Source: Lysinibacillus pakistanensis (GTDB taxonomy: Bacteria > Bacillota > Bacilli > Bacillales_A > Planococcaceae). From it: a DNA stretch of 64,000 nucleotides. The translations under genes and the position numbers were made by a program. Positions 31,279-42,160 of the stretch are shown one piece after another; the stretch's first letter is position 1; the number at the start of each line of letters is the position of its first letter. The DNA is taken from NCBI GenBank assembly GCA_001312325.1, contig BBDJ01000013.1:61875-125874 (forward strand), written 5' to 3'. The notes under the pieces were generated by a model. The model was given only the letters and a program-made list of their open reading frames with translations, searched no databases and was not told the origin of the DNA.

Positions 31279-32958
31279 TTAATCTACTAAAATAAAATGA
31301 GCTTTTCCAAAACGATCTGATAATACTACTAAACGATCAGAAGGCTTTAAATCAACTGGTTGAATAACTTTACCAGCTTTTATAAGGGTAGTTTGATCAA
31401 TATTCATATCAACCATTTCTCCTGCCTCATACCAACGACCTTTTTGCCATTGACTGACACTCTTTACATTAATAACAGCTGGATATGTTGATTTAACTGA
31501 TTGCAGTTTACCTGCCAGCATTAATGGTGCAACTGGCTTAGCATTATCAAGGATATGAACAGCCTGAATATGTCCATCTTTCACATAGAAGTAGCCATAA
31601 TCGCCTTCAAATAAATGAAGCTCAATATCAGGGATAACACTATATACTTTTTTTCCCATCATCACTATTGCCTTAGTAGAATTACTTACTGATAGAACAG
31701 CATGATCTGTTTTCTTAAAGACATTGGATTCAATCTTCATTGCATCATTAATTTCAATTAGATAGCCATCTGCTTGAGATAAGCGACCATAGTATAATTC
31801 ATGACCTGCTAAGTTCGGAGACATAAAGCTATCACTTGTCACTTGGACAACCTGTGCGTAATTATCACGTGCAGCACCGTCCGATATTACAAAGGCTGTA
31901 CCATAAGCTAGTAAGCCATTAGGTTCGATTAAACGCCCATTACGAATTAAAATTGTGCCATCATGGAAGTACAATGAACCAGCAGATTTAAGTTTTAATA
32001 ATTGATATTTTGTATCCACAGAAAGCATAGGCTCATAGTAAGTACGCTCGTTATTTTTTTAAGACAACAATTTTCTCGATCACTTCTTTACCAAATTGTT
32101 TAACCGTAGCATAGTATGCTTCACTGCCAATATAGTTTTTTTAACTGACCTTTATCAATTTTTGTATTCCCTACATAAATAGGTACCTTTGATGAAAAAT
32201 CCATCGTAGATAAAGCAGTTGTCGTTTCTGAGCCAAAGTCCCAATTTACAAAGGCATGTTGATTTTTTACCGTTAATTTATTTGCATTAGCATTAACAAC
32301 TTGAATTTCACCTTTATAAAGATTTTCAACTAATGTACCCGTCTCACTAATATCTACTTTAGTGACAATAGACGTATTTAGATTTTTAAGACTAAGCTTA
32401 ATTCGATCACCTACATAGAGTGCACTTATATCCACAGATGAGGAATTTTTTTTGATAGCTTGTATCTTTATTTAGATAGTAAGTTGTTTCCTCCCCAATA
32501 TCTGGCTTAAACATGATGAATAGTCCATTTGGATCAATACTTGTGACAACCCCAGTAACTGTTGCCTTTTTCGTATTTTGTCCGCCTGAAGGAGATGTAG
32601 ATTCAGTTTCCATTGTGGAATTAGATGAACCGCGAAGCTCAACAACACTTCGAAGAGATATATCTGCCTCTACCTTCATTCCCATTTTAAAGCCATCAAT
32701 GGTAGTGACTGTATTATTAATATATAGGCGGGCATTATCATTTATATTGTATGTAACTGTACGACCGCTATCATTTTGTAGAGTGATTTTACTTAGTTTT
32801 CTTTCTATTACTCCGTTTGGATTTGCATATTCTGAAAATGTTACATCAACAAAGGATCCTGTCACCATTTGAGTAGCAGCATTGGCTGTTTGACTCGAGG
32901 ACATCCCGAAAACCGTGATTAACAAAATCAGTAGTATGTATGGAATCTTTTTCAACAA
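31279..32958 (-). CDS. Secreted repeat-like protein of the surface cluster (frameshifted)
   Basis: About 559 residues. Signal peptide KIPYILLILLITVFGMSSSQ is followed by TANAAT. The rest is beta-rich with recurring short modules around LYVGDRIKLSLKN, VVEADIS- and KVDISETG-type segments. These resemble repeated small barrel units that set an attribute and then a value (for example MKVEADISLRSVVELRG). No known domain is certain, and there is no SLH repeat or membrane anchor. Breaks are at T runs 32446-32453, 32136-32142 and 32054-32060. It is first in the minus-strand surface cluster, so it may be assembled or exported with the SLH proteins. Confidence 0.65.
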
Positions 32959-33122
32959 ATCCCGCCTCCTTTAAAATTTGTTATAATAAATAGTATATCG
33001 TATTATTGGTAGTTTTACGTCTTCAAAAAGTTACATTTTAACGCATTCTACTTTCTTTTTAGAGCAACCATTAGACACAAAGATAGAGGTAGCTTTCTAA
33101 TCTCAAGCTACCTTACCTTTAA

Positions 33123-33296
33123 TCATACTTGGATGTCAATTGTATGTCCGGCTGTCGGATGTGGAGCATCTAACATTTCAACTAATTGTTCTGTATTCTG
33201 CTGTTGCATTTCCATTGCCTGTTTTGTAACAGCTAATGATACATTTTGCATTAAAGTCGCTTGATTCATGGCAATTGATAAAGCTGCGATATCCAT
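33123..33296 (-). CDS. YjfB-like small protein
   Basis: 57 residues: MDIAALSIAMNQATLMQNVS, then LAVTKQAMEMQQQNTEQL and a short acidic/His tail. The pattern fits the YjfB family, named as a putative motility protein; its real role is unknown. ATG 33296 is preceded at ideal spacing by AGGAGGTGG, so I prefer it to the upstream GTG. It stands between engB and the surface cluster. Confidence 0.75.
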   Translation of the reverse strand: MDIAALSIAMNQATLMQNVSLAVTKQAMEMQQQNTEQLVEMLDAPHPTAGHTIDIQV

Positions 33297-33420
33297 TCTG
33301 TCCACCTCCTATTTAATTTATCGGTCAATTCTTTCATTCATCAAGCGATTTTCCCAATTTTCTACATAACTTTCTCCTCCAAAACCTCCGTCCTATATTG
33401 TTGCTTTTACTTATAAATGA

Positions 33421-33467
33421 AAAAACATCTACTGTCCTAAAAAAATAGACGCAATAGATGTTGTTTT
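33421..33467. terminator. Inverted repeat with flanking A/T tracts
   Basis: AAAACATCTA pairs with TAGATGTTGTTTT, with flanking A and T tracts on the two strands. It probably terminates engB transcription from the right. Confidence 0.55.
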
Positions 33468-33594
33468 ATCTTCATTCAGCAAATATTTTCTGTAGCGACA
33501 GCTACAAATGTTTTTTGAATTGAAAGCATAGCGGCAGATTTTTTTTGCGCGTAAGCGTAGCGGCAGCTACAATTACGCCAAAGCGAAGTTGATT
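33464..33594 (-). repeat. Rearranged copy of a modular intergenic repeat, with tandem micro-repeats
   Basis: On the minus strand it begins TCAACTTCGCTTTGGCGTAA, matching the start of the 267-bp repeat at 62974 (TCAATTTCACCTTGGCGTAA). It ends CTGAATGAAGATAAAA, matching that repeat's end. The middle (33480-33571) is instead three tandem units of about 35, 30 and 25 nt of the micro-repeat TAGCTGTCGCT...CATTTG. It starts at the engB stop codon. Confidence 0.6.
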
Positions 33595-34175
33595 ACATTA
33601 AATTTTCAATCGTACGCCAAGTCTCTTCAAAGCCAATTCCTTTTTCTGAAGAAAACACAATAAGAGGATCATTCTTCTCCATATTGAGCGTTTCTTTTAC
33701 AATTTTTTTATGTTTATCCCACTTACCCTTTGGAATTTTATCTGCTTTAGTCGCAATGACGATACAAGGGATATTATAATGCTTTAAAAAAATCATACAT
33801 CAGGCAATCATCTGCTGTGGGAGGATGACGTAAATCTACAATCTGTACGACCGCCTTTAATTCCTTGCGTCCTGTGAAGTAGCGCTCTATCATTTTTCCC
33901 CATGCTTCACGCTCTGTCTTCGAAACCTTTGCATAACCATAGCCTGGAACATCTACAAAAAACAATTGCTCTTCGATTTTATAAAAGTTCAACGTTTGTG
34001 TTTTTCCTGGCTTAGATGAAATACGTGCTAAAGCTTTACGGCCAATCATTCGATTAATGAAGGAGGATTTCCCCACGTTAGAACGACCGGCTAATGCAAA
34101 TTCTGGCAGTCCATCTTCTGGATATTGGTCTGGTCTTACGGCACTAATGACCATTTCTACGTTATGGACTTTCAT
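33593..34175 (-). CDS. engB: Ribosome biogenesis GTPase EngB/YsxC (frameshifted)
   Basis: Essential GTPase for 50S assembly, about 194 residues. G1 [15 protein letters not shown]2/G3 region [12 protein letters not shown] and [13 protein letters not shown], and G4 [13 protein letters not shown] are present. The break is at the seven-A run 33786-33792 (D-F-L-K-H-Y-N expected). ATG 34175 follows GGAGG and lies 5 bases after the lon stop, so lon and engB form an operon. Confidence 0.96.
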
Positions 34176-34179
34176 TTTT

Positions 34180-36506
34180 CTAAAAACCTCCGTCCAGTGC
34201 ATAGGCTAATACTTCATCAGCCGATGACACTAGTTTAAATGTAAGTTGCTCGCGTACACTTTCAGGAATTTCCTCAATATCTCGCTCATTATCCTTTGGA
34301 CAGATAATTGTTGTTAAACCTGCACGATGGGCACTAAGTGTCTTTTCCTTTAAACCACCTATTGGTAGTACACGGCCACGTAATGTAATTTCACCTGTCA
34401 TACCAACCTCACGGCGTATCGGGCGATGTAAAATAGCAGAAACAATCGCTGTCGCCATTGTAATACCTGCAGATGGGCCGTCTTTTGGTACAGCTCCTTC
34501 AGGAACATGGATATGAATATCATGTGTTTCAAAGAATTCTGAATCTACTTTTAGATCGGCCATCTTTGTACGAACATACGACAAAGCTGTTTGAGCCGAT
34601 TCTTTCATTACTTCACCAAGCTTCCCAGTAAGTTGTAACTTTCCTTTACCAGGTGTTAATGATACCTCTATTTGCAATGTATCACCACCAACCGTTGTAT
34701 AGGCTAATCCAGTAGCTACACCAACTTGGTTTTCTTTCTCTGCTTGTCCATAACGGAAGCGATGTTTACCCAAGAGCTCTTCTAATGATTTCGAGCTTAC
34801 TGTTACACGTTTTTTTCTCACCAGAGACAATAATTTTAGCAATTTTACGACAAAGCGTGGCAATTTGACGCTCAAGTCCACGAACTCCGGCTTCACGTGT
34901 ATAGTAACGAATAATATCTAGTACCGCTTCATCCTTTATAACAACTTGTGTTTTTTTCAAGCCATGCTCTTTAAGCTGCTTCGGGATTAAGTGATTTTTC
35001 GAAATTTGAGCCTTTTCTATTTCTGTATAGCCTGCTATAGAAATAATCTCCATACGATCCAGTAATGGGCCTGGAATTGTACTTAAATCGTTAGCAGTTG
35101 CAATAAACAATACATTCGATAAGTCGTACGGCTCTTCGATATAATGATCACTAAAAGAATTGTTTTGTGAAGGATCTAGAACTTCTAGCATCGCTGCTGC
35201 TGGATCACCTCTAAAGTCATTAGACATTTTATCAATTTCATCTAATAAGAAAACTGGATTAATTGTGCCTGCCTTTTTCATGCCTTGGATAATACGCCCT
35301 GGCATTGCTCCAACATACGTACGACGATGACCACGAATTTCAGATTCATCACGGACTCCACCCAATGAAATACGTATAAATTTGCGATCCAAGCTTTCTG
35401 CTATTGATCGAGCTAGTGATGTTTTCCCAACACCTGGAGGACCCGCTAAACATAAAATTGGTCCACGTAAAGAATTTTTCAATTGACGTACAGCTAAATA
35501 TTCTAATACGCGTTCTTTTACTTTTTCTAAACCAGCATGGTCACGATTTAAAATACGCTCTGCATGAGCAATATTCATACGATCTTCAGTCGAATTTGTC
35601 CATGGCAAAGAAATAAGCCAATCAATGTAGTTACGGATAACACCACTTTCCGCACTAGCCCCAGGTAATTTTTCATATCGATCTAGCTCTTTAAGCGCTG
35701 CCTCTTTTGTTGTTTCTGGCATACCTGTTTCTTCAATTCGCTTGCGTAATTCAGCTACCTCGCCCGTTTTTCCTTCACGGTCTCCTAGCTCCGTTTGTAT
35801 AGCTTTCATTTGTTCGCGTAAATAATATTCTTTTTGTGTACGTTCCATTGATTGCTTTACTTTTGTATTAATTTTCTTTTCAAGATCTAGCACTTCTTGC
35901 TCATCGTGTAAACGAATTATTAAATGGTCTAAGCGCTTTTTGACACTAAGCATTTCTAATACTTCTTGTTTATCAGCAATTTTAAATGGCAGATGTGATG
36001 CGATGATATCAGCCAAACGTCCTGGTTCTTCAATGTCAGCCACTGTATTAATGGTTTCAGTCGTTATTTTATTGGAGGATTTAGCGTATCTTTCGAAATA
36101 TGTTAACAGCGTACGCATTAAAGCCTGTGTTTCCACATCCTTATCAATCGTTTCCTCCTGTATTTCTACATCAACAACCGTATACTTTTCCAAAGCCTTA
36201 TAGTTACTCCAAGTAGCTCGTGCAACACCTTCTACCAATATTCGCAACGTTCCATTTGGTAATTTGAGCATTTGCTTGACGTATGCCATAGTACCAATTG
36301 TATATAAATCTTGCTCTTCAGGTTGTTCATCATGCATTTCCTTTTGTGTTACTAGCAAAATCAATTGGTCCTCTAACATTGCCTGTTCTAGCGCTGCTAC
36401 AGAACGATTTCTACCCACATCAATATGTAACACCATCGACGGGTATACTAAAAGGCCACGTAAAGGCAATAATGGTACATTTGTTGTTTTTTTGTATTGT
36501 CACCAT
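34180..36506 (-). CDS. lon: ATP-dependent Lon protease (two frameshifts)
   Basis: AAA+ protease degrading damaged and regulatory proteins, about 775 residues. N-domain [20 protein letters not shown]; Walker [19 protein letters not shown]; Walker [16 protein letters not shown]; catalytic Ser in [20 protein letters not shown] with a following Lys in [14 protein letters not shown]. Breaks are at 36487-36493 and 34810-34816. ATG 36506 follows GGAGGTG. The LonB paralogue found next to lon in B. subtilis is absent. Confidence 0.97.
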
Positions 36507-36643
36507 GCGGGTATTCACCTCCGTCAAAATTTTCTAATTTACATCCCGCTCTACTAGTATGTGTCTAAATAGCTGATTCACACTAGTTAATCAAACGAGC
36601 CAAAAATTACATCTAATTATTATTGGCTTTATGTATGAATGAA

Positions 36644-36693
36644 TAAAAAGCTGACTGTCGATCTGTGCGAATATTGCACAATCGAAGTCAGCT
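36644..36693 (-). terminator. Terminator of clpX
   Basis: AGCTGACT and AGTCAGCT form the outer stem. GATTGTGC pairs with GCACAGATC inside, and TTTTT follows on the minus strand. It separates clpX from lon. Confidence 0.85.
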
Positions 36694-36739
36694 AAATACT
36701 CTTTATCTCATAACCATTAGACTCAGTCACGTCTGATTG

Positions 36740-38014
36740 TTATGCTGAAGTTTTTGTGTCGCTACCTTCATCGAGTTCAGTGCCATCTTCAAGAAGCAAT
36801 TTCGGTTTTTCTTTATCCGTAATTGTTTTTGCCGTAATGATACATTTTTTTCACATCTTCACGTGAAGGTAATTCGTACATTACATCAAGCATTGTTGAC
36901 TCAATAATTGAACGAAGACCACGTGCACCTGTTTTACGCTCAATTGCTTCTTTGGCAATAGCTGTTAGGGCACCTTCATCAAACTCAAGCTCAACACCAT
37001 CTAATTCAAGCATTTTTTTGGTATTGCTTAGCCAATGCATTTTTGGGCTCCGTTAATATTTGTACAAGTGCAGTCTCGTTTAATTGCTCTAGACTTGCAA
37101 GCACTGGTAATCGACCGATGAATTCTGGTATAAGCCCAAATTTTAATAAATCCTCTGGAATTAACTTTGCCATAATGGAGCCTTCATCCACGTCTACTTT
37201 GTTTGGATCCGATCCAAAGCCGATTACTTTCTCACCCTGACGACGTTTAATAATGGATTCAATTCCATCAAACGCTCCACCTACAATGAATAGGATATTG
37301 GTTGTATCGATTTGCAAAAACTCTTGATGTGGATGCTTACGTCCACCTTGTGGCGGAACACTTGCAACAGTTCCTTCTAAAATTTTCAGAAGCGCCTGTT
37401 GTACTCCTTCACCAGATACATCGCGTGTAATAGATGGGTTTTCAGATTTACGTGCAACTTTATCAATTTCATCAATATAGATGATTCCTTTTTCTGCACG
37501 TTCAATATCATAATCTGCTGATTGAATTAATTTTAGTAAGATATTTTCAACGTCCTCACCAACATACCCTGCTTCTGTAAGAGAAGTAGCATCTGCAATC
37601 GCAAAAGGTACGTTTAAGATACGCGCTAATGTCTGAGCTAATAATGTTTTCCCGCTACCAGTTGGGCCGATTAACACAATGTTCGATTTTGCTAATTCAA
37701 CATCATCAATTTTACTATTAGTATTGATGCGTTTGTAGTGATTGTAAACCGCAACTGCTAAAGCTTTTTTTAGCACGTTCTTGTCCAATTACATACTCAT
37801 CTAAAATCGCCAAGATTTCTTTAGGCTTTGGAATGTCCTGGAATTCAATTTCTTCCTCAACGCCTAGTTCTTCTACAACGATTTCTGAACAAAGCTCAAT
37901 ACATTCATCACAAATATAAACACCAGGTCCTGCAACTAATTTACGTACTTGCTCCTGTGGCTTTCCACAGAATGAGCATTTTAAATTGCCTTTTTCATCA
38001 TTAAATTTGAACAA
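36740..38014 (-). CDS. clpX: ClpX ATPase subunit of Clp protease (three frameshifts)
   Basis: AAA+ unfoldase that feeds ClpP. The N-terminal zinc finger shows [11 protein letters not shown] and [10 protein letters not shown]. Walker A is [18 protein letters not shown] and Walker [15 protein letters not shown]. The IGF-type loop LGS-like GFGSDPN follows, then FIGRLPV and the sensor [10 protein letters not shown]. Breaks are at 36845-36851, 37013-37019 and 37765-37771. Corrected length is about 424 residues, ending TSA. It is read toward lon but ends in its own terminator. Confidence 0.97.
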
Positions 38015-38356
38015 TATGTTTCACCCCTATTCAAGCAACAATCTTACAAGATTATTGAATCTTTATCAAATAAATTGTCTGCATCATTTTACGCCCTGGC
38101 AATTATGCTATAGATTTTTAAAATACTTAAAGACGTAATTCATTTTGTTATACTACTATTTTTTTGCATAGCCATCAAATATTTAGCCATGAATTATTGT
38201 TAAAGCGTAGATTTTTAACTGTAATTCCCAAAAACCTAGCGATTAGCAATCATACTATTATTGACTCATGATGGATATATAAAGCCTTAAAGTAAAAAGC
38301 TACAAACATTTAATTAGTTACTTAGCCTTTAATAATCTATACCATTCACCTAAGGC

Positions 38357-38474
38357 TTAACTTTATTCAGAAGAGGATGTATGTTTTCTATGGAGTTTTA
38401 AAAATTAGTGCGTTATGCCTCATTCAAAAGTTCAGTAACATTTGATTTACTCCAGCTCTACTGAATAAAGTTAA
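38357..38474. repeat. 118-bp element with 14-bp perfect terminal inverted repeats
   Basis: TTAACTTTATTCAG (38357-38370) and CTGAATAAAGTTAA (38461-38474) are exact reverse complements. The termini resemble those of the 95-bp structured repeats (CTTCATTCAG, CTGAATGAAG) but the interior differs. No coding content. Confidence 0.6.
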
Positions 38475-38669
38475 AATTTAGCACCGTATGAAAAGTCAAA
38501 CAATACTATGTATTTTTGAGTGTAGAATACCTACCTATCTCTGCTAAAAATGTTCATTTTGAGATACTTTTTATTACTTTTTATGGTGAGATTAGTTTAA
38601 CATCATCAAATTATTTAGCGTCTATATAAAGGGGACTTGGCTTTCAACTAAAGAAAGAATATGTGATAA

Positions 38670-38700
38670 AACAAGGCACGGTATAATGCCGTACCTTGTT
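38670..38700 (-). terminator. Terminator of tig
   Basis: AACAAGG and CCTTGTT with inner ACGG/CCGT form the stem; TTTTATC follows on the minus strand after the tig stop. Confidence 0.85.
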
Positions 38701-38730
38701 TTCATTTATCTATCAAGTTACAAAAAAATC

Positions 38731-40023
38731 CTATTCAGTAATTTTAGCGTTTTCCACTAAAAATTCAACTGTTTTTTTGAATTTTAATGTCATTTTCAAG
38801 AACCGCTGTACCACCTAGTGCACCTGTAATTTGTTCTTTTGTCATGTTAAATTGAGTAGCCATTTTTTTCTAATTCAGCTTCGATATCAGCTTCAGTTGC
38901 TTCAATTTTCTCAGCTTCAGCAATTGCTTCTAGCGTTAAAGATACACGAACTCGGCTTTCAGCTTCTTCTTTCATTTGTCCACGTAAATCTTCTTCTGAT
39001 TGACCTGAGAATTGATAGTAAAGATCTAAGTTCATACCTTGCGTTTGTAAACGTTGACCGAATTCTTGTAACATACGATCAGTTTCAGAGTTAATCATAC
39101 CTGCTGGAACTTCAAATTCTGCATTTTCTGCAGCTTTTTCTACTAATTCATCACGTAATGCTGCATCTGACTCTGCTTGTTTTTGTTCAGCAGTTTGTTC
39201 TTTGATTTTAGCACGTAAAGCATCAACGTTCTCTACTTCTGGATCTAATTCTTTCACAAATTCGTCATTTAATTCAGGAAGAACTTTTGTTTTAACTTCT
39301 TTTACAGTTACTTTGAAAGTAGCTTTTTTTTCCTGCTAATTCAGCCGCATGATACTCTTCTGGGAAAGTAACAACAACGTCTTTTGATTCGCCAGCTTTT
39401 ACACCTACAAGTTGCTCCTCGAAACCAGGAATGAAAGAACCTGATCCGATTTCTAGTGGATAGTCCTCGCCTTTTCCACCTTCAAATGCTTCTTCGCCTA
39501 CAAATCCTTCAAAGTCGATAACAGCTGTATCACCTTCTACGATTGCTTCGTCTTCTTTAATTTCAAGCTCTGCTTTACGAGCTAATTGATCTTTAATTTG
39601 TGCTTCTACTTCTTCATCAGTAACGTCTACTGGAAGTTTTGCAACTTCTAAACCTTTGTACTCGCCAAGTTTTGGCTCTGGTTTAACCGTTACTTGAGCT
39701 GAGAATGTGAAATCTTGACCATGTACGAAGTTTTCTGTACCAGAGATCTCAGGATAATCAACTGGCATAATTCCAGCTTCATCAATAGCCTTTGCATAAG
39801 AATCTGGAACGATGATTTCTAAAGCGTCTTGGTATAGAGATTCAATACCAAAGCGTTGTTCAAACATTTTACGAGGCATTTTACCTTTACGGAAACCTGG
39901 TACGTTAATTTGTTTTACAACTTTCTTGAATGCTTGGTCCATTGCCGCGTCTACTTCTGCAGCAGGTACTTCGATTGTAAGAGTACCGATATTACCTTCT
40001 TGTTTTTCCCATTTTGCTGACAT
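38731..40023 (-). CDS. tig: Trigger factor chaperone (three frameshifts)
   Basis: Ribosome-bound peptidyl-prolyl isomerase and chaperone, about 430 residues. The ribosome-binding signature is [19 protein letters not shown]. The PPIase domain includes [20 protein letters not shown]. The long helical C-domain ends [20 protein letters not shown]. Breaks are at the eight-T run 39324-39331 and the seven-T runs 38863-38869 and 38772-38778. Start ATG 40023 follows TTTGGAGG. It lies upstream of clpX and downstream of the TPR gene, as in B. subtilis. Confidence 0.97.
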
Positions 40024-40135
40024 GTATAAATACCTCCAAATAAATAATCAAGTTTAAATGTTAGACAATTCATTCGTAACTACGATTTTGACAACCATTT
40101 TAGTATAACATAGATGCGTATAGTTTCAACTTATT

Positions 40136-41125
40136 TCATACTTCATGTAGTTCTGTTAGTTTTTCTAACATTTGTAAAAATTCGATGAGGTCATAGTCCA
40201 TTTCCTGCACTTTTCCGAGCATAGATTGCACAAAGTCAATATAACTATAGGCAATATCATCGGCTTCATATGGGTGCCATTCAAATGGATACGTTACAAT
40301 GGCATGCTTAGCCATTAAATATTGTACCATTTCCAATGTTGTTGGGTCTTGCTGTAATTTATTTTCAATTATTTTTTTCACTTCATTATACTGAGGTAAC
40401 TGATTTGGTAGTACCAATTCAATCGGGTTTATGAACATTGTTTGGTCAAATTTTGAAACTGTAATATCAATGGATACTTCTTGTTCAACTAAAAGGATAA
40501 GCGCTAAGCTTTGAACAAACGGATGAATAGTTGTACATTCAATAATAGCTTTTAAAGCCGTTTTTAATTGTCGCACATTTGTATCCATTAATCGATGTAA
40601 CCGGATAGATTGCTCATCGGGTGTAAGCTTACTAAATTTCAGCAATTCATATTCTTGCTCTTCTATTAACCGCTGTGCATCTTCCTTTTGTTGAAGATTT
40701 CTTGCAACTTCTTGATTTATGCTTTTTAATCGTTGAAATTTTTCAATCTGTTCTAATGGAAGCACATCTTCCTCAAGCAATGTCGTAATTAACGACTCTA
40801 CTTGATGGTACTGCTTTAATTGCATACATACCGTAATATATAATTCCATTATTTCCACGTACAATGTCGTACCCATAGCCAGCAATTGCTCACAAACTTC
40901 TTTAGCTTTGTTATATGATTTTAATTCATATAAAGCATAAGCATAGGCACTTAATGCTAATTCATCTCCTGTTTCATATAAAAATGCTTTTTCAAAGCTT
41001 GCCACTGCCTCTTCATATTGATAATTTTCCGCATACAAATGTCCTTCGCGTATTAATGTCTGAACAGCACCTGGAAAAACAATAATATTGTCATGTTTTA
41101 TAACATGTCGTTTTCGCTTTGTCAT
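40136..41125 (-). CDS. YsoA-like TPR protein
   Basis: Intact, 329 residues, cytoplasmic. The tetratricopeptide repeats are clear: LIREGHLYAENYQYEEAVAS, LSAYAYALYELKSYNKAKEV and the following LYITVCMQLKQYHQVES. Charged helices and a C-terminal region ending KLTELHEV follow. The B. subtilis gene in this position, upstream of tig, is ysoA. Function unknown. ATG 41125 follows GAGGTGAGG. Confidence 0.8.
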   Translation of the reverse strand: MTKRKRHVIKHDNIIVFPGAVQTLIREGHLYAENYQYEEAVASFEKAFLYETGDELALSAYAYALYELKSYNKAKEVCEQLLAMGTTLYVEIMELYITVCMQLKQYHQVESLITTLLEEDVLPLEQIEKFQRLKSINQEVARNLQQKEDAQRLIEEQEYELLKFSKLTPDEQSIRLHRLMDTNVRQLKTALKAIIECTTIHPFVQSLALILLVEQEVSIDITVSKFDQTMFINPIELVLPNQLPQYNEVKKIIENKLQQDPTTLEMVQYLMAKHAIVTYPFEWHPYEADDIAYSYIDFVQSMLGKVQEMDYDLIEFLQMLEKLTELHEV

Positions 41126-41445
41126 TCCCTCACCTCTTTACTACTATTTCACTACACTTTAAAAGGTCGACCCTTCACCAGAATATGAGAATGAAATGAC
41201 ACAGGGTGTCTCTCTATCCATAAGCAAACCGACAAGCCTTTTCTAAGGTGCAGAAATCTCACATTTTCACTGGAGCTAATGCACCACTAACTCAATTTTT
41301 GCAACGCTTATTTTTAACAAAAAAATTCTCTGCTTTTGCATTCATATTTTGTAATAAATTGTATTATAATTAATAATATCTATTATTTAAAAATCATTGC
41401 AGACTGCATTTAAGAAACAAAAGTTCTTTACAAGGAGTGGAATAC

Positions 41446-41911
41446 ATGCAATTAATGGATACAGTCAGTGAATTTGAAAATCGTATTTCTCCAACATTTG
41501 AGGCACTATCAATAAAAGTTATTTCATATTCAATAGCGGATGGTCCTCAACAAGATTACCCGATTGAATTTGAAATTCTAACTCGCACTAAGGTTGATTC
41601 ATACGTACAAGAAGCTATTACGCATATTATAAGTATCCAAGGTTACATTCCTGGCTCCATTTCAATTGGACATCAACATGAGTCACTTTTTATTGTTCCC
41701 CAAAGTGTACACATTGAATGCAACTATAAACTTCTTAGTATCGATAAAAAGGATATGCAAAAAATTTTACAGCATCCACAACCGAATCTCCATTACAGCG
41801 AATGGCTAATAGATGCCATAAAAAAATGCTAATATTCTTGTAGAATTAAAAACAAATCAGGGTACAGTTACAGATTGGCCAATTGGCGTTAAATCAGCTG
41901 TAATCTTATAG
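41446..41911 (+). CDS. Hypothetical protein (frameshifted)
   Basis: About 154 residues in corrected frame, not recognised. It is soluble, with alternating strands in the middle (VDSYVQEAITHIISIQGYIP, SLFIVPQSVHIECNYKLLS). ATG 41446 follows AAGGAGTGG. The seven-A run 41820-41826 must be six, giving D-A-I-K-N-A-N-I-L-V and a C-terminus ending SAVIL. It has its own terminator and a preceding TATAAT near 41370. Confidence 0.65.
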
Positions 41912-41918
41912 TTAAAGT

Positions 41919-41948
41919 CAGACATACTAAATAGGTATGTCTTTTTTT
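41919..41948 (+). terminator. Terminator of the gene at 41446-41911
   Basis: AGACATACT and AGGTATGTCT form a hairpin followed by seven Ts. Confidence 0.9.
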
Positions 41949-42160
41949 GTGTCTTTGAATAAGTTTATCCTTTTCGTGGCGTTTCTATCATATCAACTTT
42001 CTTTAGATTCTGGAATTCCCATTGTAAATATGCTCCTATATCACTAGAAAACTTTACTATTTCATTAACTTGTCTATAAAAGGCGCTATTACAAACAAAA
42101 ATGTTGTTATGATGATAAAATACTTTAATAGAACATTATTTAACTTCGGGGGAAATAACT

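Larger units (their letters stand above)
38015..38730. other. Long intergenic region between tig and clpX
   Basis: AT-rich; no gene is supported. It contains a 118-bp element with perfect terminal inverted repeats and the tig terminator (both listed). The clpX promoter should lie near 38030-38160 on the minus strand but is not clear. Confidence 0.5.

Noticed and set aside
33480..33571. A CRISPR array
   Set aside because: There are only three degenerate units of decreasing length with no spacers of regular size, and no cas genes nearby.
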